64,000 bases of DNA from CBDESM01 sp965205165 (GTDB lineage Bacteria; Chloroflexota; Dehalococcoidia; Bin125). Under the pieces are notes generated by a model, which was not told the DNA's origin, ran no database searches, and was given only the letters and a program-made list of their open reading frames with translations. A program made the translations under genes and the position numbers. The DNA is taken from positions 62,001 through 126,000 of the forward strand of contig OZ242037.1 in the NCBI GenBank assembly GCA_965205165.1, given 5' to 3'. Every line of letters starts with the position of its first letter. Position 1 is the first letter of the stretch. This document shows positions 8,314 to 16,185 of this stretch, in pieces.

Positions 8314-8598
8314 ATGGCAATCTGGGATCGGGCGCGGGCCGCGACCGCGACGAGCGCGGTGCGCAGCACGCCGAAAAGCACGACCCGCCTCGAGGCGATG
8401 GAGCTGCCGCTGTCGGACTACGGCAAGCGCGTCGAGTACCACTACCCGCCGGAAAAATCCCCCAACCGGATGTACGACAAGGACGGCGTGGAGATGCGTG
8501 CCTGCGTCGTCACCGTCGAGAAGAACGGCACCGCCACGATCGAATACGAGGACGGCGAGCGCGGCACCATCAAGATCCACTGGATGCCCGATGCCTGA
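8314..8598 (+). CDS. Cassette protein A, copy 1 (unknown small protein)
   Basis: This encodes 94 residues beginning MAIWDRARAATATSAV. The conserved core shared with copy 2 runs RMYDKDGVEMRACVVTVEKN then IEYEDGERGTIKIHWMPDA; it looks like a small beta-rich fold with no cysteine cluster or membrane segment. I recognise no family. The ATG at 8314 follows a good ribosome site, and alignment with copy 2 starts at exactly this Met. Its TGA overlaps the next ATG (ATGCCTGA), indicating translational coupling with protein B. Confidence 0.7.
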   Translation: MAIWDRARAATATSAVRSTPKSTTRLEAMELPLSDYGKRVEYHYPPEKSPNRMYDKDGVEMRACVVTVEKNGTATIEYEDGERGTIKIHWMPDA

Positions 8599-8773
8599 AT
8601 GGCGCTCGAGCCACGAGCAGATCAGGCGCACCTTCGACGCCGACGGCAACGAAATCCAGAGCGACTGGACCCGCAAGCGCCGCGAATTCAGGTTCAACAT
8701 CGACCGCACGACCCTTGTGCTCGCCGCCCTCGTCATCGCCGAGACAGCCAGCTGGATCGACCGCTACGCCTGA
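8591..8773 (+). CDS. Cassette protein B, copy 1 (small membrane protein)
   Basis: This encodes 60 residues starting MPEWRSSHEQIRRTF and ending with a hydrophobic tail LVLAALVIAETASWIDRYA that should insert as a single membrane helix. The middle is charged (DWTRKRREFRFNID). It overlaps protein A by 8 bases. The last 13 residues are nearly identical in copy 2, so the tail is under selection. The function is unknown; a small tail-anchored partner of protein A is a reasonable guess from the coupling. Confidence 0.68.
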   Translation: MPEWRSSHEQIRRTFDADGNEIQSDWTRKRREFRFNIDRTTLVLAALVIAETASWIDRYA

Positions 8774-8797
8774 CCCGCGCCGCCCGTCGCGGCCCGC

Positions 8798-8803
8798 TAG
8801 AAT
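8798..8803 (+). promoter_or_regulatory. -10 box TAGAAT before cassette copy 2
   Basis: The leader from about 8792 to 8817 is identical to that before copy 1, including TAGAAT and the start of the purine-rich ribosome site. Confidence 0.45.
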
Positions 8804-8829
8804 GGCGGCGCGGAGAAGGAAGGCGCGAG

Positions 8830-9120
8830 ATGGCGATCTGGAATTGGGCATGGCCGAAGGCCGCTCCGAAGAGCACCCCAGCCGAGGTTGCAGGGAAAAG
8901 CAAGCAGCAAATCGAAGCGCTCCGCCTGCCGATCGAAGACCTCGGCCGCGTCAGGACGCTGCGCTACCCGGCCCGCGGTTCGGACGACCGCATGTACGAC
9001 GCTGAAGGCCTCGAAATGCGCTCCTGCACCGTCAAGATCGACCGCAAGGGGCGCGGCAAGATCGAGTACGAGGACGGCGAGACCGGCACCGTGCGGATGG
9101 AGTGGATCGCAGATGCCTGA
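8830..9120 (+). CDS. Cassette protein A, copy 2
   Basis: This encodes 96 residues, MAIWNWAWPKAAPKSTPAEV onward. It is a paralogue of the gene at 8314: both share RMYD-DG-EMR-C-V---K-G, IEYEDGE-GT and a W-ADA/W-PDA ending. The start follows GGAGAAGGAAGG. The stop overlaps the next gene's ATG within ATGCCTGA, as in copy 1. Conservation of the whole arrangement rather than just one gene shows that the two-gene unit was duplicated together. Confidence 0.7.
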   Translation: MAIWNWAWPKAAPKSTPAEVAGKSKQQIEALRLPIEDLGRVRTLRYPARGSDDRMYDAEGLEMRSCTVKIDRKGRGKIEYEDGETGTVRMEWIADA

Positions 9121-9295
9121 GTGGCGCTCGAGCCGCGAGCGGCGGGTCAAGACCGTCATCAGGGACGGCGTCGAGACCAGCGAAGAGCGGGACAAGAAGA
9201 CACGCGTCTTCAGATTCAACACCAACCGGGCAATGTTCTTCGCCTTGGCCCTTGTCATCGCCGAGATAGCCAGCTGGATCGACCGCTACGCCTGA
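9113..9295 (+). CDS. Cassette protein B, copy 2 (small membrane protein)
   Basis: This encodes 60 residues, MPEWRSSRERRVKTVIRDG onward, ending in a membrane helix FFALALVIAEIASWIDRYA. It is the same length as copy 1 with identical first seven residues and an almost identical tail; the charged middle has diverged. The function is unknown. It lies 14 bases before the -10 box of the thiolase gene, so the cassette and the thiolase are probably separate transcription units. Confidence 0.68.
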   Translation: MPEWRSSRERRVKTVIRDGVETSEERDKKTRVFRFNTNRAMFFALALVIAEIASWIDRYA

Positions 9296-9308
9296 GCCGC
9301 GGCTGCCC

Positions 9309-9314
9309 TAGAAT
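9309..9314 (+). promoter_or_regulatory. -10 box TAGAAT before the thiolase gene
   Basis: TAGAAT lies 41 bases upstream of the GTG start. It is the third identical hexamer in about 1 kb, each directly upstream of a gene start. Confidence 0.4.
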
Positions 9315-9354
9315 GCGGGCGCGCCCGCCGTGGGCGCCTGGACGGGAGGCATCC

Positions 9355-10614
9355 GTGGCCGAAATCGACGCAACCGCCGGCAAGTACCTGCGCGACAAGT
9401 ACGCCATCATCGGCGTCGGCGAAACCGACTACACCCGCGGCAGCGGCAAGACCACCCGCGCCCTCGGCACCTGGGCCATCAAGAACGCGATGGACGACGC
9501 CGGCATCACCGCCTCCGAAATCGACGGGATGATGTCCTACTCCGGCAACGATTCCACCGCCTCGCCGATGCTCGCCGGCGACCTCGGCATCCGGCTCAAC
9601 TTCTACATGGACGTGCAGGGCGGCGGCTCCTCCTCCGAGGCCCTGATCGGCCTCGCCATCGGCGCGATCGAGGCCGGCATGTGCGAAACCGTCGTCGTCT
9701 TCCGCTCGATGAACGGCTACTCCCAGGTCCGCATCGGCGGCACCGGCGCCCGCGCTTCCATGCCCGTCGGCGGCGACGCGCTGCACGGCGCCGCCTACGG
9801 CTGGTTCTCCGCCGGCCAGAACTTCTCCCCCACCTTCATGCGGCACATGTACGACTACGGCACCACCCCCGAACAGGTCGCCATGGTCAAGGTGATCCAC
9901 TCCGAACACGCCTCCCAGAACCCCAAGGCCTACTACAAGCAGCGCGTCACCGTCGAAGACGTCGTCAACTCCCGCATGATCTGCAAGCCCCTCCACCTGC
10001 TCGACTGCTGCGTCGAAACCGACAACGCCACCGCCCTGATCGTCACCTCCGTCGACAAGGCCTACGACTACCGGCACACGCCGGCCCGCATTCTCGGCGT
10101 CGCCGGGCGCGTCTGCAAGCCGCGCATCGACATGCACTTCCAGCACGGCCCGATCTCGACCGTCGCCGGCCACTACATCAAGGACCTGATCTACCGCAAC
10201 GCCGGCCTCGGCCCGGAAGACATCCAGTGCACCGGCGCGTACGACGCCTTCACCTTCACCTCGATGCTCCAGCTCGAGGACTACGGCTTCTGCAAGAAGG
10301 GCGAGGGCGGCGACTACGTCTCCAGCGGGATCATGCGGCTCGGCGGCGAGCGCCCCAACAACACCTCCGGCGGCCACCTCTGCGAGGGCTACACCCACGG
10401 CATGAACATGATCATCGAAAACGTCCGCCAGCTGCGCCACGACGTCGACGACTACTGCCCCCAAGGCCCCGACGGCAAGCGCCTCTGCACCTACAACTAC
10501 GCCGAACCCGCCGCCGGCGGCGGCTGCCGCCAAGTGCGCGACGTCCAAGTCACCCAGAACCTCGGCTGGGCCATGCCCGGCACCGGCTCATCCCTGATCA
10601 TGCGCCGCGGCTGA
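9355..10614 (+). CDS. Thiolase-like protein (SCP-x/Ltp2 type)
   Basis: This encodes 419 residues. It starts at GTG 9355 behind GGGAGG and opens with YAIIGVGETDYTRGSGKTTR, the usual start of thiolase-like lipid-transfer proteins. LALGAIEAGMCETVVVFRSM-like and CCVETDNATALIVTS segments are thiolase-fold core strands, and the end GWAMPGTGSSLIMRRG fits the C-terminal domain. The following gene is a DUF35 protein. In steroid side-chain catabolism, Ltp2-type thiolase folds bind a DUF35 partner and act as aldolases, so a carbon-carbon lyase role on an acyl-CoA is at least as likely as a true thiolase. A second such pair lies at 29205-30843. Confidence 0.82.
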   Translation: MAEIDATAGKYLRDKYAIIGVGETDYTRGSGKTTRALGTWAIKNAMDDAGITASEIDGMMSYSGNDSTASPMLAGDLGIRLNFYMDVQGGGSSSEALIGLAIGAIEAGMCETVVVFRSMNGYSQVRIGGTGARASMPVGGDALHGAAYGWFSAGQNFSPTFMRHMYDYGTTPEQVAMVKVIHSEHASQNPKAYYKQRVTVEDVVNSRMICKPLHLLDCCVETDNATALIVTSVDKAYDYRHTPARILGVAGRVCKPRIDMHFQHGPISTVAGHYIKDLIYRNAGLGPEDIQCTGAYDAFTFTSMLQLEDYGFCKKGEGGDYVSSGIMRLGGERPNNTSGGHLCEGYTHGMNMIIENVRQLRHDVDDYCPQGPDGKRLCTYNYAEPAAGGGCRQVRDVQVTQNLGWAMPGTGSSLIMRRG

Positions 10615-10623
10615 CCGGCCGCC

Positions 10624-10629
10624 TAGAAC
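10624..10629 (+). promoter_or_regulatory. Possible -10 box TAGAAC before the DUF35 gene
   Basis: TAGAAC lies in the 49-base gap after the thiolase stop. CAGGAG at 10651-10656 then precedes the ATG at 10664. Confidence 0.3.
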
Positions 10630-10663
10630 GGACGAAGTCCGCGATCCGAACAGGAGCACGAAA

Positions 10664-11197
10664 ATGCCGCAGGGCGAATACCTCGGGATGACGCTCAGCA
10701 TCCTCGACCTCGACAACGAAAACCTGGCCTACTTCCAGCACTGCGCGGAACATAACTTCCACCTGCAGCAGTGCAACAACGCCGACTGCGGCCTGATCCG
10801 CTACCCGCCCGGCACCGCCTGCCCCTGGTGCTCCGGCCGCGACTTCACCTGGGTCCCCGTCGACGCCCGCGGCGAGGTCCACTCCTACGGCGAGGTCCAC
10901 CACGCCATCCAGCCCGCCTTCCGCGAGCGCGCCCCCTACATGATCCTGCTCGTCCAGCTCGACACCCAAGCCGGCGAGCCGACCGAGCACGAAGCCATCC
11001 GCGTCGCCGGCAACCTGGTCTCCCCCGACGGCGAGTTCGCCCCGCCCTCCCTGATCCGCCAAGTCGGCATCGGCACCCGCATGCGCATGGTCTACGCCGA
11101 CGTAGCCCCCGGCCTCGCCCTCCCCCACTGGACAATCGACGAAGAAGCCGACCAGCCAACCCCCTGGCGCTACCCCCAAACCGTCAACGGCGTCTGA
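10664..11197 (+). CDS. DUF35 OB-fold/zinc-ribbon partner of the thiolase
   Basis: This encodes 177 residues. The N-terminal zinc ribbon has all four cysteines: C-x4-C in CNNADC and C-x2-C in CPWC, separated by LIRYPPGTA. The OB fold follows, with GEVHSYGEVHHAIQPAF and YMILLVQLDT. DUF35 proteins pair with thiolase-fold enzymes and feed or position acyl-CoA substrates; the Ltp2-ChsH2 aldolase is the best-known case. The adjacency to the thiolase-like gene supports that role. Unlike the second DUF35 at 29205, the zinc site here is intact. Confidence 0.82.
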   Translation: MPQGEYLGMTLSILDLDNENLAYFQHCAEHNFHLQQCNNADCGLIRYPPGTACPWCSGRDFTWVPVDARGEVHSYGEVHHAIQPAFRERAPYMILLVQLDTQAGEPTEHEAIRVAGNLVSPDGEFAPPSLIRQVGIGTRMRMVYADVAPGLALPHWTIDEEADQPTPWRYPQTVNGV

Positions 11198-11230
11198 CCG
11201 GCCCGTAGTCGTTCGGATGCCCGCCGCGAC

Positions 11231-12412
11231 CTAATCGAAGATCGGCACCGTCCGCTTCAGATATTCGTCGAACAACGGCACGGTGAAGTCCAAGAACCCC
11301 CACTTCGGGCTCCAGATCATCCCCCGGTTGATCATCTTGTCTCGGTGGGGTGCGGCGCCACCCAGGGTTTTCCCGAACGCTTCGGCGACTTCGCTCGACC
11401 GGTGCGGCCCGGGTCCGAGTTCTGCCATGGCCCGCAGATAGCGCTCCTCGGTCGGCGTGATGTTGTCCATGCGAATGCGGAAGAAGCTGCGATCCAGCTC
11501 CTCCAGCGCGGCCTCGCCTGCCCGCTCGACATCGGCGGGCGAGATCGGCGAGCGCTCCGCGGCGAGCCACGCATGCTTCCCCCACTGCTGCAGGAAGTAC
11601 GGGTAACCGCGGGTCTGCCGCAGAATCGCATCCATCGCCTCGGCCTCGAATGCGACGCCCTCAACGGCAGCGGGCTTGGCCAGCGCGCAAGCGGCGTCCT
11701 CGTCGGGCAGCGGCCCGATATCGAGAAGCGTGAACATCCGCTCGGCATACGAGCGGGAATCTGCCAGCTGGCTGCCCACACCGCGTAGCCCGGCGCCGAT
11801 CAGCACGAGCGGCAGATCCTCCTGCGCGGCCCCGTGCAAGGACGTGATCACCGCCGCCATCTCATCCTTGGGCAGGTATTGCAGTTCGTCGATGAACAGC
11901 GCCACCGCCGTTCCGCTCGCCCGCGCCGCCGCGGCCGCATGCTCGAGCAGCACCAGCAGGTCGGATTCCAAGTCCTGGTTGTCCGCCAGCCCCGGGATCG
12001 GATCTACGTCCAGTTCCAGCGAGATGTCCTGATACGCCACCTTCCAAGCGGAGACGAAGCCAGCCAGCACGCGCAGCGCGCGTTGCGCCAGATCCTTGGC
12101 CGCTTCGCGTCGCGACATCTCGATCAGCGCCGAGCGCAGCTGCGGGATCAGCGCCACGGGCAGCGGACGCGAATCGGTCGCCTCGAAGGAGATCGCGGCG
12201 ATCCCGCCGTCGCGGGCATTCCGCCTGATCCGGTTGAGCAGCACCGTCTTGCCGACCCCGCGCAGGCCGGCCAAGATGATGCTCTGGCTGTGCCGCCCGG
12301 CGCGGTGCCGTTCCAGCGCGATCCGCGCCGCTTCCAGCACCGAGTCGCGCCCGGCGAGCTCCGGCGGGTGCGCACCCGCGCCCGGCGCATACGGATTGCG
12401 TATCGGGTCCAT
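11231..12412 (-). CDS. AAA-type P-loop ATPase with C-terminal winged-helix-like domain, copy 1
   Basis: This encodes 393 residues, starting MDPIRNPYAPGAGAHPPELA. Walker A is GLRGVGKT (49-56) and Walker B ALFIDELQYL with Asp175-Glu176. The sequence resembles AAA_16/ORC-like ATPases, followed by a helical lid (GYPYFLQQWGKHAWLAAE) and a last 80 residues that look like a winged helix (SSEVAEAFGKTLGG, DKMINRGMIWSP). I chose the ATG at 12412, not the TTG at 12421, because the paralogue at 13298 begins at the matching Met and a TATAGT box lies exactly 8 bases upstream. It is divergent from SDR copy 1, with a 60-base gap. The target is unknown. Confidence 0.8.
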   Translation of the reverse strand: MDPIRNPYAPGAGAHPPELAGRDSVLEAARIALERHRAGRHSQSIILAGLRGVGKTVLLNRIRRNARDGGIAAISFEATDSRPLPVALIPQLRSALIEMSRREAAKDLAQRALRVLAGFVSAWKVAYQDISLELDVDPIPGLADNQDLESDLLVLLEHAAAAARASGTAVALFIDELQYLPKDEMAAVITSLHGAAQEDLPLVLIGAGLRGVGSQLADSRSYAERMFTLLDIGPLPDEDAACALAKPAAVEGVAFEAEAMDAILRQTRGYPYFLQQWGKHAWLAAERSPISPADVERAGEAALEELDRSFFRIRMDNITPTEERYLRAMAELGPGPHRSSEVAEAFGKTLGGAAPHRDKMINRGMIWSPKWGFLDFTVPLFDEYLKRTVPIFD

Positions 12413-12420
12413 TTCGGCCA

Positions 12421-12426
12421 ACTATA
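12421..12426 (-). promoter_or_regulatory. -10 box TATAGT, leaderless arrangement
   Basis: On the minus strand TATAGT is followed by 8 bases and then the ATG of ATPase copy 1. The paralogue has TAGGTT at the same spacing. Confidence 0.5.
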
Positions 12427-12472
12427 CGGCGGCGACTCGCTATCTTGCGGCTTGCAGGAAGCGAGGGGCGGG

Positions 12473-13297
12473 ATGGTCGAGCAGGGCGGCAGGTTCGAGG
12501 GGAAGGTCGCGGTGGTGACCGGAGGGGCGTCGGGGATGGGGCGCGAGGCTTCGATCCGGTTGGCGCGGGAGGGGGCTGCCGTGGTCGTCGCGGGGCTGCC
12601 GGATGATCCGCGGGGGGTTGAAACTGTTCAAATGATCGCCGATGCGGGCGGCCGGGCGGTCTACGTCGGAACCGACGTTTCGCGTGAAGCATCCTGCGAG
12701 GCGATGGCGCAGGCAGCGGTGGATGAATTCGGACGGCTCGACCTCTGCATCGCCGCGGCCGGCATCCTGCATGCCGGCTACGTCTCGGGCGAGGTCGGCG
12801 GCGACGCGCCCGCCCGCGGCGACCCGGATCACTCGATCGTGCGCAAGCCGGTCGAGCATTGGGAGAAGGTGCTGGCGGTCAACCTGACCGGCGTGATGCT
12901 CTCCAACCGCGCCGTCGCGCGGCGGATGATCGAGGCGGGCAACGGCGGCGCGATCGTCAACATCTCGTCCGGCGCGGCCAAGATCCCGATGCCCGGCTCG
13001 GCCGAATACTCGGTCTCCAAAGCCGGCGTCTGGATGCTGACCAAGGTGCTCGCGCTCGAACTCGCGCCCGACGGCATCCGCGTCAACACGGTCGCGCCCG
13101 GCGTGATCGACACGCCGATGGCGCTGGGCCTGACCAGCGACGAAGCGCGCAAGCAGGCCTTCGAACGCTTCGTGCCGCTCGGCCGCCTGGGCCGCGCCGA
13201 CGACATCGCCGAAGCGTCGCTCTTCCTGCTCAGCGACGCCGCCGGCTACATCACCGGCCAGATCCTGCACCCCGACGGCGGCCTCTTCACTGGCTGA
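12473..13297 (+). CDS. SDR-family oxidoreductase, copy 1
   Basis: This encodes 274 residues. The dinucleotide motif TGGASGMG is at 16-23, the NISSGAAK serine segment and the YSVSK (Tyr-x3-Lys) active site follow, and the C terminus GYITGQILHPDGG is typical of classical 3-oxoacyl or alcohol SDRs. An insert of about 20 residues after HAGYVSGE (GGDAPARGDPDHS) is shared in position with copy 2. The start follows GCGAGGGGCGGG. It is divergent from ATPase copy 1, and its TGA abuts the stop of ATPase copy 2 with no gap. By eye about 85% of the first 100 residues match copy 2. The substrate is unknown. Confidence 0.87.
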   Translation: MVEQGGRFEGKVAVVTGGASGMGREASIRLAREGAAVVVAGLPDDPRGVETVQMIADAGGRAVYVGTDVSREASCEAMAQAAVDEFGRLDLCIAAAGILHAGYVSGEVGGDAPARGDPDHSIVRKPVEHWEKVLAVNLTGVMLSNRAVARRMIEAGNGGAIVNISSGAAKIPMPGSAEYSVSKAGVWMLTKVLALELAPDGIRVNTVAPGVIDTPMALGLTSDEARKQAFERFVPLGRLGRADDIAEASLFLLSDAAGYITGQILHPDGGLFTG

Positions 13298-14488
13298 TCA
13301 GCCCGCGGCCGGCTCGAAATCCGGCATCATCCGCTTCATGAAATCGTCGAACATCGGCACTGTGAAGGCGGTCGTCCCGTAAGACGGGCTCCAAATCATC
13401 CCCTTCTTAATCAGCCGGCTGCGCCGCGCCGCGACTTGGCTGACCGTCCTGCCGAGCACGGCGGCGACATCCTTGGAGCGGCTCGGCTCGGAGCCCAGCT
13501 CGGCCATCGCGCGCAGATACTCCCGCTCGCCGGCGGCGACCCGATCCAAACGGATGCGGAAGAACGCCTCATCAAGGGCGGAGATCGCCGGCTCCGATGC
13601 GGTTTCGACATCCGCCGCCGTGATCCGCGGGGGCTCCGCGGCATCCCAGGCGTGCTTCGCCCACTGCTGCACGAAATAGGGGTAGCCGCCCGTCCGCCGC
13701 ACGATCTCGTCAAGCGCCCCGGTCTCCACCTCGACGCCCTGCGCGGCAGCGGGCTTGGCCACGGCATCGCCCGCCTCCTCCGGCGACAGCGCGCCGATCT
13801 GGACGATCTCGAACATCCGCTCCGCGTAGGACTTGGCCTGCCCCAGGTCCGCCCGCACCTGGGGCAGCCCGGCGCCGATCAGCGTGACCGGCAGCCGCCG
13901 CTGCGTCGCCCGATGCAGCACCCCGATCAGGCTCGACATCTCCTTCCGGTCGAGGTACTGCAACTCGTCGATCAGAAGCGCGATGCAAGTATCCGCCGAT
14001 CGTGCGGCCTCCCCCGCTGTCGTCAGCAGATCCAGCAGGTCGATGTCCAGCACCCCGTAGTCCGCCAGCCCCGGCTCCGGGGAGATGTCGAACTGCACCT
14101 CCACATCCTGGACCTTCACCTTCCACGCGCCCGCGAACCCGCTCAGGGCGCGCATCGCCCGCTGGGCCAGATCGCGCGCCTGCTCGCGTCGCGAGAGCCG
14201 CAGCAGCACGTGCCGCAGCTGCTCGGCCACCAGCTCCGGCAGCCGGCCCTCGCCGGCCTCCATCGCCACCACGCCAATCCCGTCCTCTTCGGCGCTGAAC
14301 TTGATCTCGTTCAGCAGCACGGTCTTGCCGACCCCGCGCAGGCCGATCAGGATCACCCCCTGCGCCGGATGCCCGCGCCGCTGCCGGCCGAGCGCGATCA
14401 GCGCCTTATCGAACGCCTCATGCCGCCCCGCCATCTCGGGCGGCGGCGTCCCTGCACCGGGCGTGAACGGATTCTCAAACGGGTCCAT
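13298..14488 (-). CDS. AAA-type P-loop ATPase with C-terminal winged-helix-like domain, copy 2
   Basis: This encodes 396 residues, a full-length paralogue of the gene at 11231: same MDP--NP--PGAG start, Walker A GLRGVGKT at 49-56, Walker B ALLIDELQYLDRKE, and the same GYPYFVQQWAKHAWDAAEPP lid and winged-helix-like end (SRLIKKGMIWSPSYG). It is divergent from SDR copy 2 across a 634-base region full of repeats, whereas copy 1 has only 60 bases. An AAA plus winged-helix layout next to an iterated AT-rich array recalls initiator-type proteins, but this is inference only. No replication function is shown. Confidence 0.8.
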   Translation of the reverse strand: MDPFENPFTPGAGTPPPEMAGRHEAFDKALIALGRQRRGHPAQGVILIGLRGVGKTVLLNEIKFSAEEDGIGVVAMEAGEGRLPELVAEQLRHVLLRLSRREQARDLAQRAMRALSGFAGAWKVKVQDVEVQFDISPEPGLADYGVLDIDLLDLLTTAGEAARSADTCIALLIDELQYLDRKEMSSLIGVLHRATQRRLPVTLIGAGLPQVRADLGQAKSYAERMFEIVQIGALSPEEAGDAVAKPAAAQGVEVETGALDEIVRRTGGYPYFVQQWAKHAWDAAEPPRITAADVETASEPAISALDEAFFRIRLDRVAAGEREYLRAMAELGSEPSRSKDVAAVLGRTVSQVAARRSRLIKKGMIWSPSYGTTAFTVPMFDDFMKRMMPDFEPAAG

Positions 14489-14496
14489 TGCCGCGG

Positions 14497-14502
14497 AACC
14501 TA
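14497..14502 (-). promoter_or_regulatory. -10 box TAGGTT, leaderless arrangement
   Basis: TAGGTT is followed by 8 bases and the ATG of ATPase copy 2, the same geometry as in copy 1 although the surrounding DNA differs. Confidence 0.48.
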
Positions 14503-14515
14503 ACAGATTTATCGG

Positions 14516-15012
14516 AGTTTATCAATGGATGAAGAAATTGTCCGATCAAGCGAACCATCCTCGCCATTCAAACCACTCGCGGTTTATCGTATATCTCCGG
14601 TTTATCAGCCCCATCTCCGATCGAAGAAATCTCAGTTTATCGAACCGCTCACTGTTTATCTATCCCATCGTCCATTCTCTGCCAGACGAGCGGTGATTGA
14701 CCGCGGTCACTGGTGCTGCCCAGAAGGGCAGATGTTTGATCAAGCCATTCAAAGTTTATCTAACCATTCACTATTTATCTATCCAATCCTCCATTCTCTG
14801 TCAGACAGGCGGTGATTGACCGCGGCCAATGGCGCTGCTCGCAAGGGCAGATGTTTGATCAAGCCATTCACAGTTTATCGAACCACGCACTGTTTATCTG
14901 TCCCATCCTCCATTCTCTGCCAGACGAGCCGTGATCGACCACGGTCATCGGCACCGCCACCCGGAAGAGCAGGTGTTTGATCAACTCATTCCCAGTTTAT
15001 CGAACTTCACGC
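14516..15012. repeat. Array of ~119-bp AT-rich tandem repeats between ATPase copy 2 and SDR copy 2
   Basis: Units start at 14634, 14753 and 14872, each opening AGTTTATC and spaced 119, 119 and 122 bases. A fourth truncated unit starts at 14994 and a degenerate one spans about 14516-14633. Each good unit contains two TTTATC motifs, CCATTCTCTG-CAGAC, a palindrome around TGACCGCGGTCA (perfect in unit 1, imperfect in units 2 and 3) and GTTTGATCAA. TTTATC occurs about eleven times in 490 bases, in DNA far more AT-rich than its surroundings. I see no gene in 14489-15122; the short open frames there are not gene-like. The array could be a binding-site cluster for the ATPase or a replication or segregation-type element. 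Confidence 0.85.
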
Positions 15013-15122
15013 GGTTTACCGCAGCCAAGCGCGAGCCTGTCCGCTCGGTCTCGCCCATTGCGGATGCTCCCGGCCGATCCGCTAGCCTGCGTCGCGCCCG
15101 TCAGCAGATTGGATCGTGCCCG

Positions 15123-15953
15123 ATGACCGAATCGACCTCCCAAATGCGTTTCGAGGGGAAGGTCGCGGTCGTGACCGGCGGAGCATCGGGCATGGGCCGC
15201 GAGGCCGCGATCCGCCTCGCCCGCGAGGGCGCGGCCGTGGTCGTGGCCGGACTGCCCGATGACGAGCGCGGCTCGGAAACCGTGCAGCTGATCACCGACC
15301 AAGGCGGCCGGGCGATCTACTGCGGCGCCGACGTTTCACGTGAAAGATCCTGCGAAGCGATGGCCCAGACTGCGCTCGACGAATTCGGCCGGCTCGACCT
15401 CTGCCTCGCCGCCGCCGGCATCTCGCACGCCGGCTACATCTCCGGCGAGCTGGCCGAGGGCGAGCCGCTGCTCGGCGGCGCGCACCGCTACATCCTGCAC
15501 AAGCCGGTCGAGTACTGGGAAAAGGTGCTCGCCGTGAACCTGACCGGCGTGATGCTCACCAACCGCGCCGTGATCCGCCGCATGGCCGCCGCCGGCAACG
15601 GCGGCGCGATCGTCAACATCTCCTCCGGCGCCGCCAAAGTGCCGATCCGCGGCCTCGGCGATTACTGCGTCTCCAAGGCCGGCGTCTGGATGCTGACCAA
15701 GGTCCTCGCCCTCGAGACCGCCCCCGACGGCATCCGCGTCAACGCGATCGGCCCCGGCGTGATCGACACCCCGATGACCGTCGCGCTCACCGGCGACGAA
15801 GAGCGCCGCCAGCGCCGGATCGAGGCGATCCCCCTGCGCCGGCTGGGCGAGCCGGCCGACATCGCGGAGGCCGCGCTGTTCCTGCTCAGCGACGCCGCCA
15901 GCTACATCACCGGCCAGATCCTGCACCCCGACGGCGGCATCTTCACGGGCTGA
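15123..15953 (+). CDS. SDR-family oxidoreductase, copy 2
   Basis: This encodes 276 residues, MTESTSQMRFEGKVAVVTGG onward, a close paralogue of the SDR at 12473. The cofactor motif TGGASGMG, NISSGAAK and YCVSK (Tyr-x3-Lys) are all kept. The loop after HAGYISGE (LAEGEPLLGGAHRY) is the most diverged part, which suggests a different substrate pocket. Like copy 1 it has DVSRE-SCEAMAQ and ends GYITGQ-like SYITGQILHPDGGIFTG. It is divergent from ATPase copy 2 across the repeat array, whose last partial unit ends about 110 bases upstream. Confidence 0.87.
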   Translation: MTESTSQMRFEGKVAVVTGGASGMGREAAIRLAREGAAVVVAGLPDDERGSETVQLITDQGGRAIYCGADVSRERSCEAMAQTALDEFGRLDLCLAAAGISHAGYISGELAEGEPLLGGAHRYILHKPVEYWEKVLAVNLTGVMLTNRAVIRRMAAAGNGGAIVNISSGAAKVPIRGLGDYCVSKAGVWMLTKVLALETAPDGIRVNAIGPGVIDTPMTVALTGDEERRQRRIEAIPLRRLGEPADIAEAALFLLSDAASYITGQILHPDGGIFTG

Positions 15954-16033
15954 TAGGCAGACCGTCCGGCAGGCGGATCCGGCCCCGCTCGACGATAACC
16001 AGCGAACGTAACGAAGCACCTGATAGCCCGTGA

Positions 16034-16050
16034 TTTTCGGGCGATCCGCC
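16034..16050 (+). terminator. Short hairpin after SDR copy 2
   Basis: GCCCG and CGGGC arms flank TGATTTT in the gap after the SDR stop. It is a weak 5-bp stem, so a terminator role is only possible. Confidence 0.25.
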
Positions 16051-16185
16051 CCGTAACGTCGGCCCGTTCGATTAACACGCCGCGCCCGCGACGCCTTCCC
16101 GTTCCGACCTAGCGTGAGCCTCAGCGCCTGCCCGACTGCGCAAGCCCCGCGCCCGATCAGCGCGGAGCACGACGAGGAGCATCGC

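Noticed and set aside
1988..8773. A 2261-residue plus-strand open frame
   Set aside because: It runs antisense to the ABC operon and across several supported genes; its composition is rich in Arg and Pro, as expected of a stop-poor shadow frame in GC-rich DNA.
8591..8773. TGA read-through joining cassette proteins A and B
   Set aside because: Protein B is in a different frame with its own ATG overlapping the stop of A, so translational coupling explains it.
14525..14815. 96-residue open frame in the repeat array
   Set aside because: It spans units of the tandem array, has repetitive low-complexity sequence and no ribosome site, so it is likely repeat DNA, not a gene.
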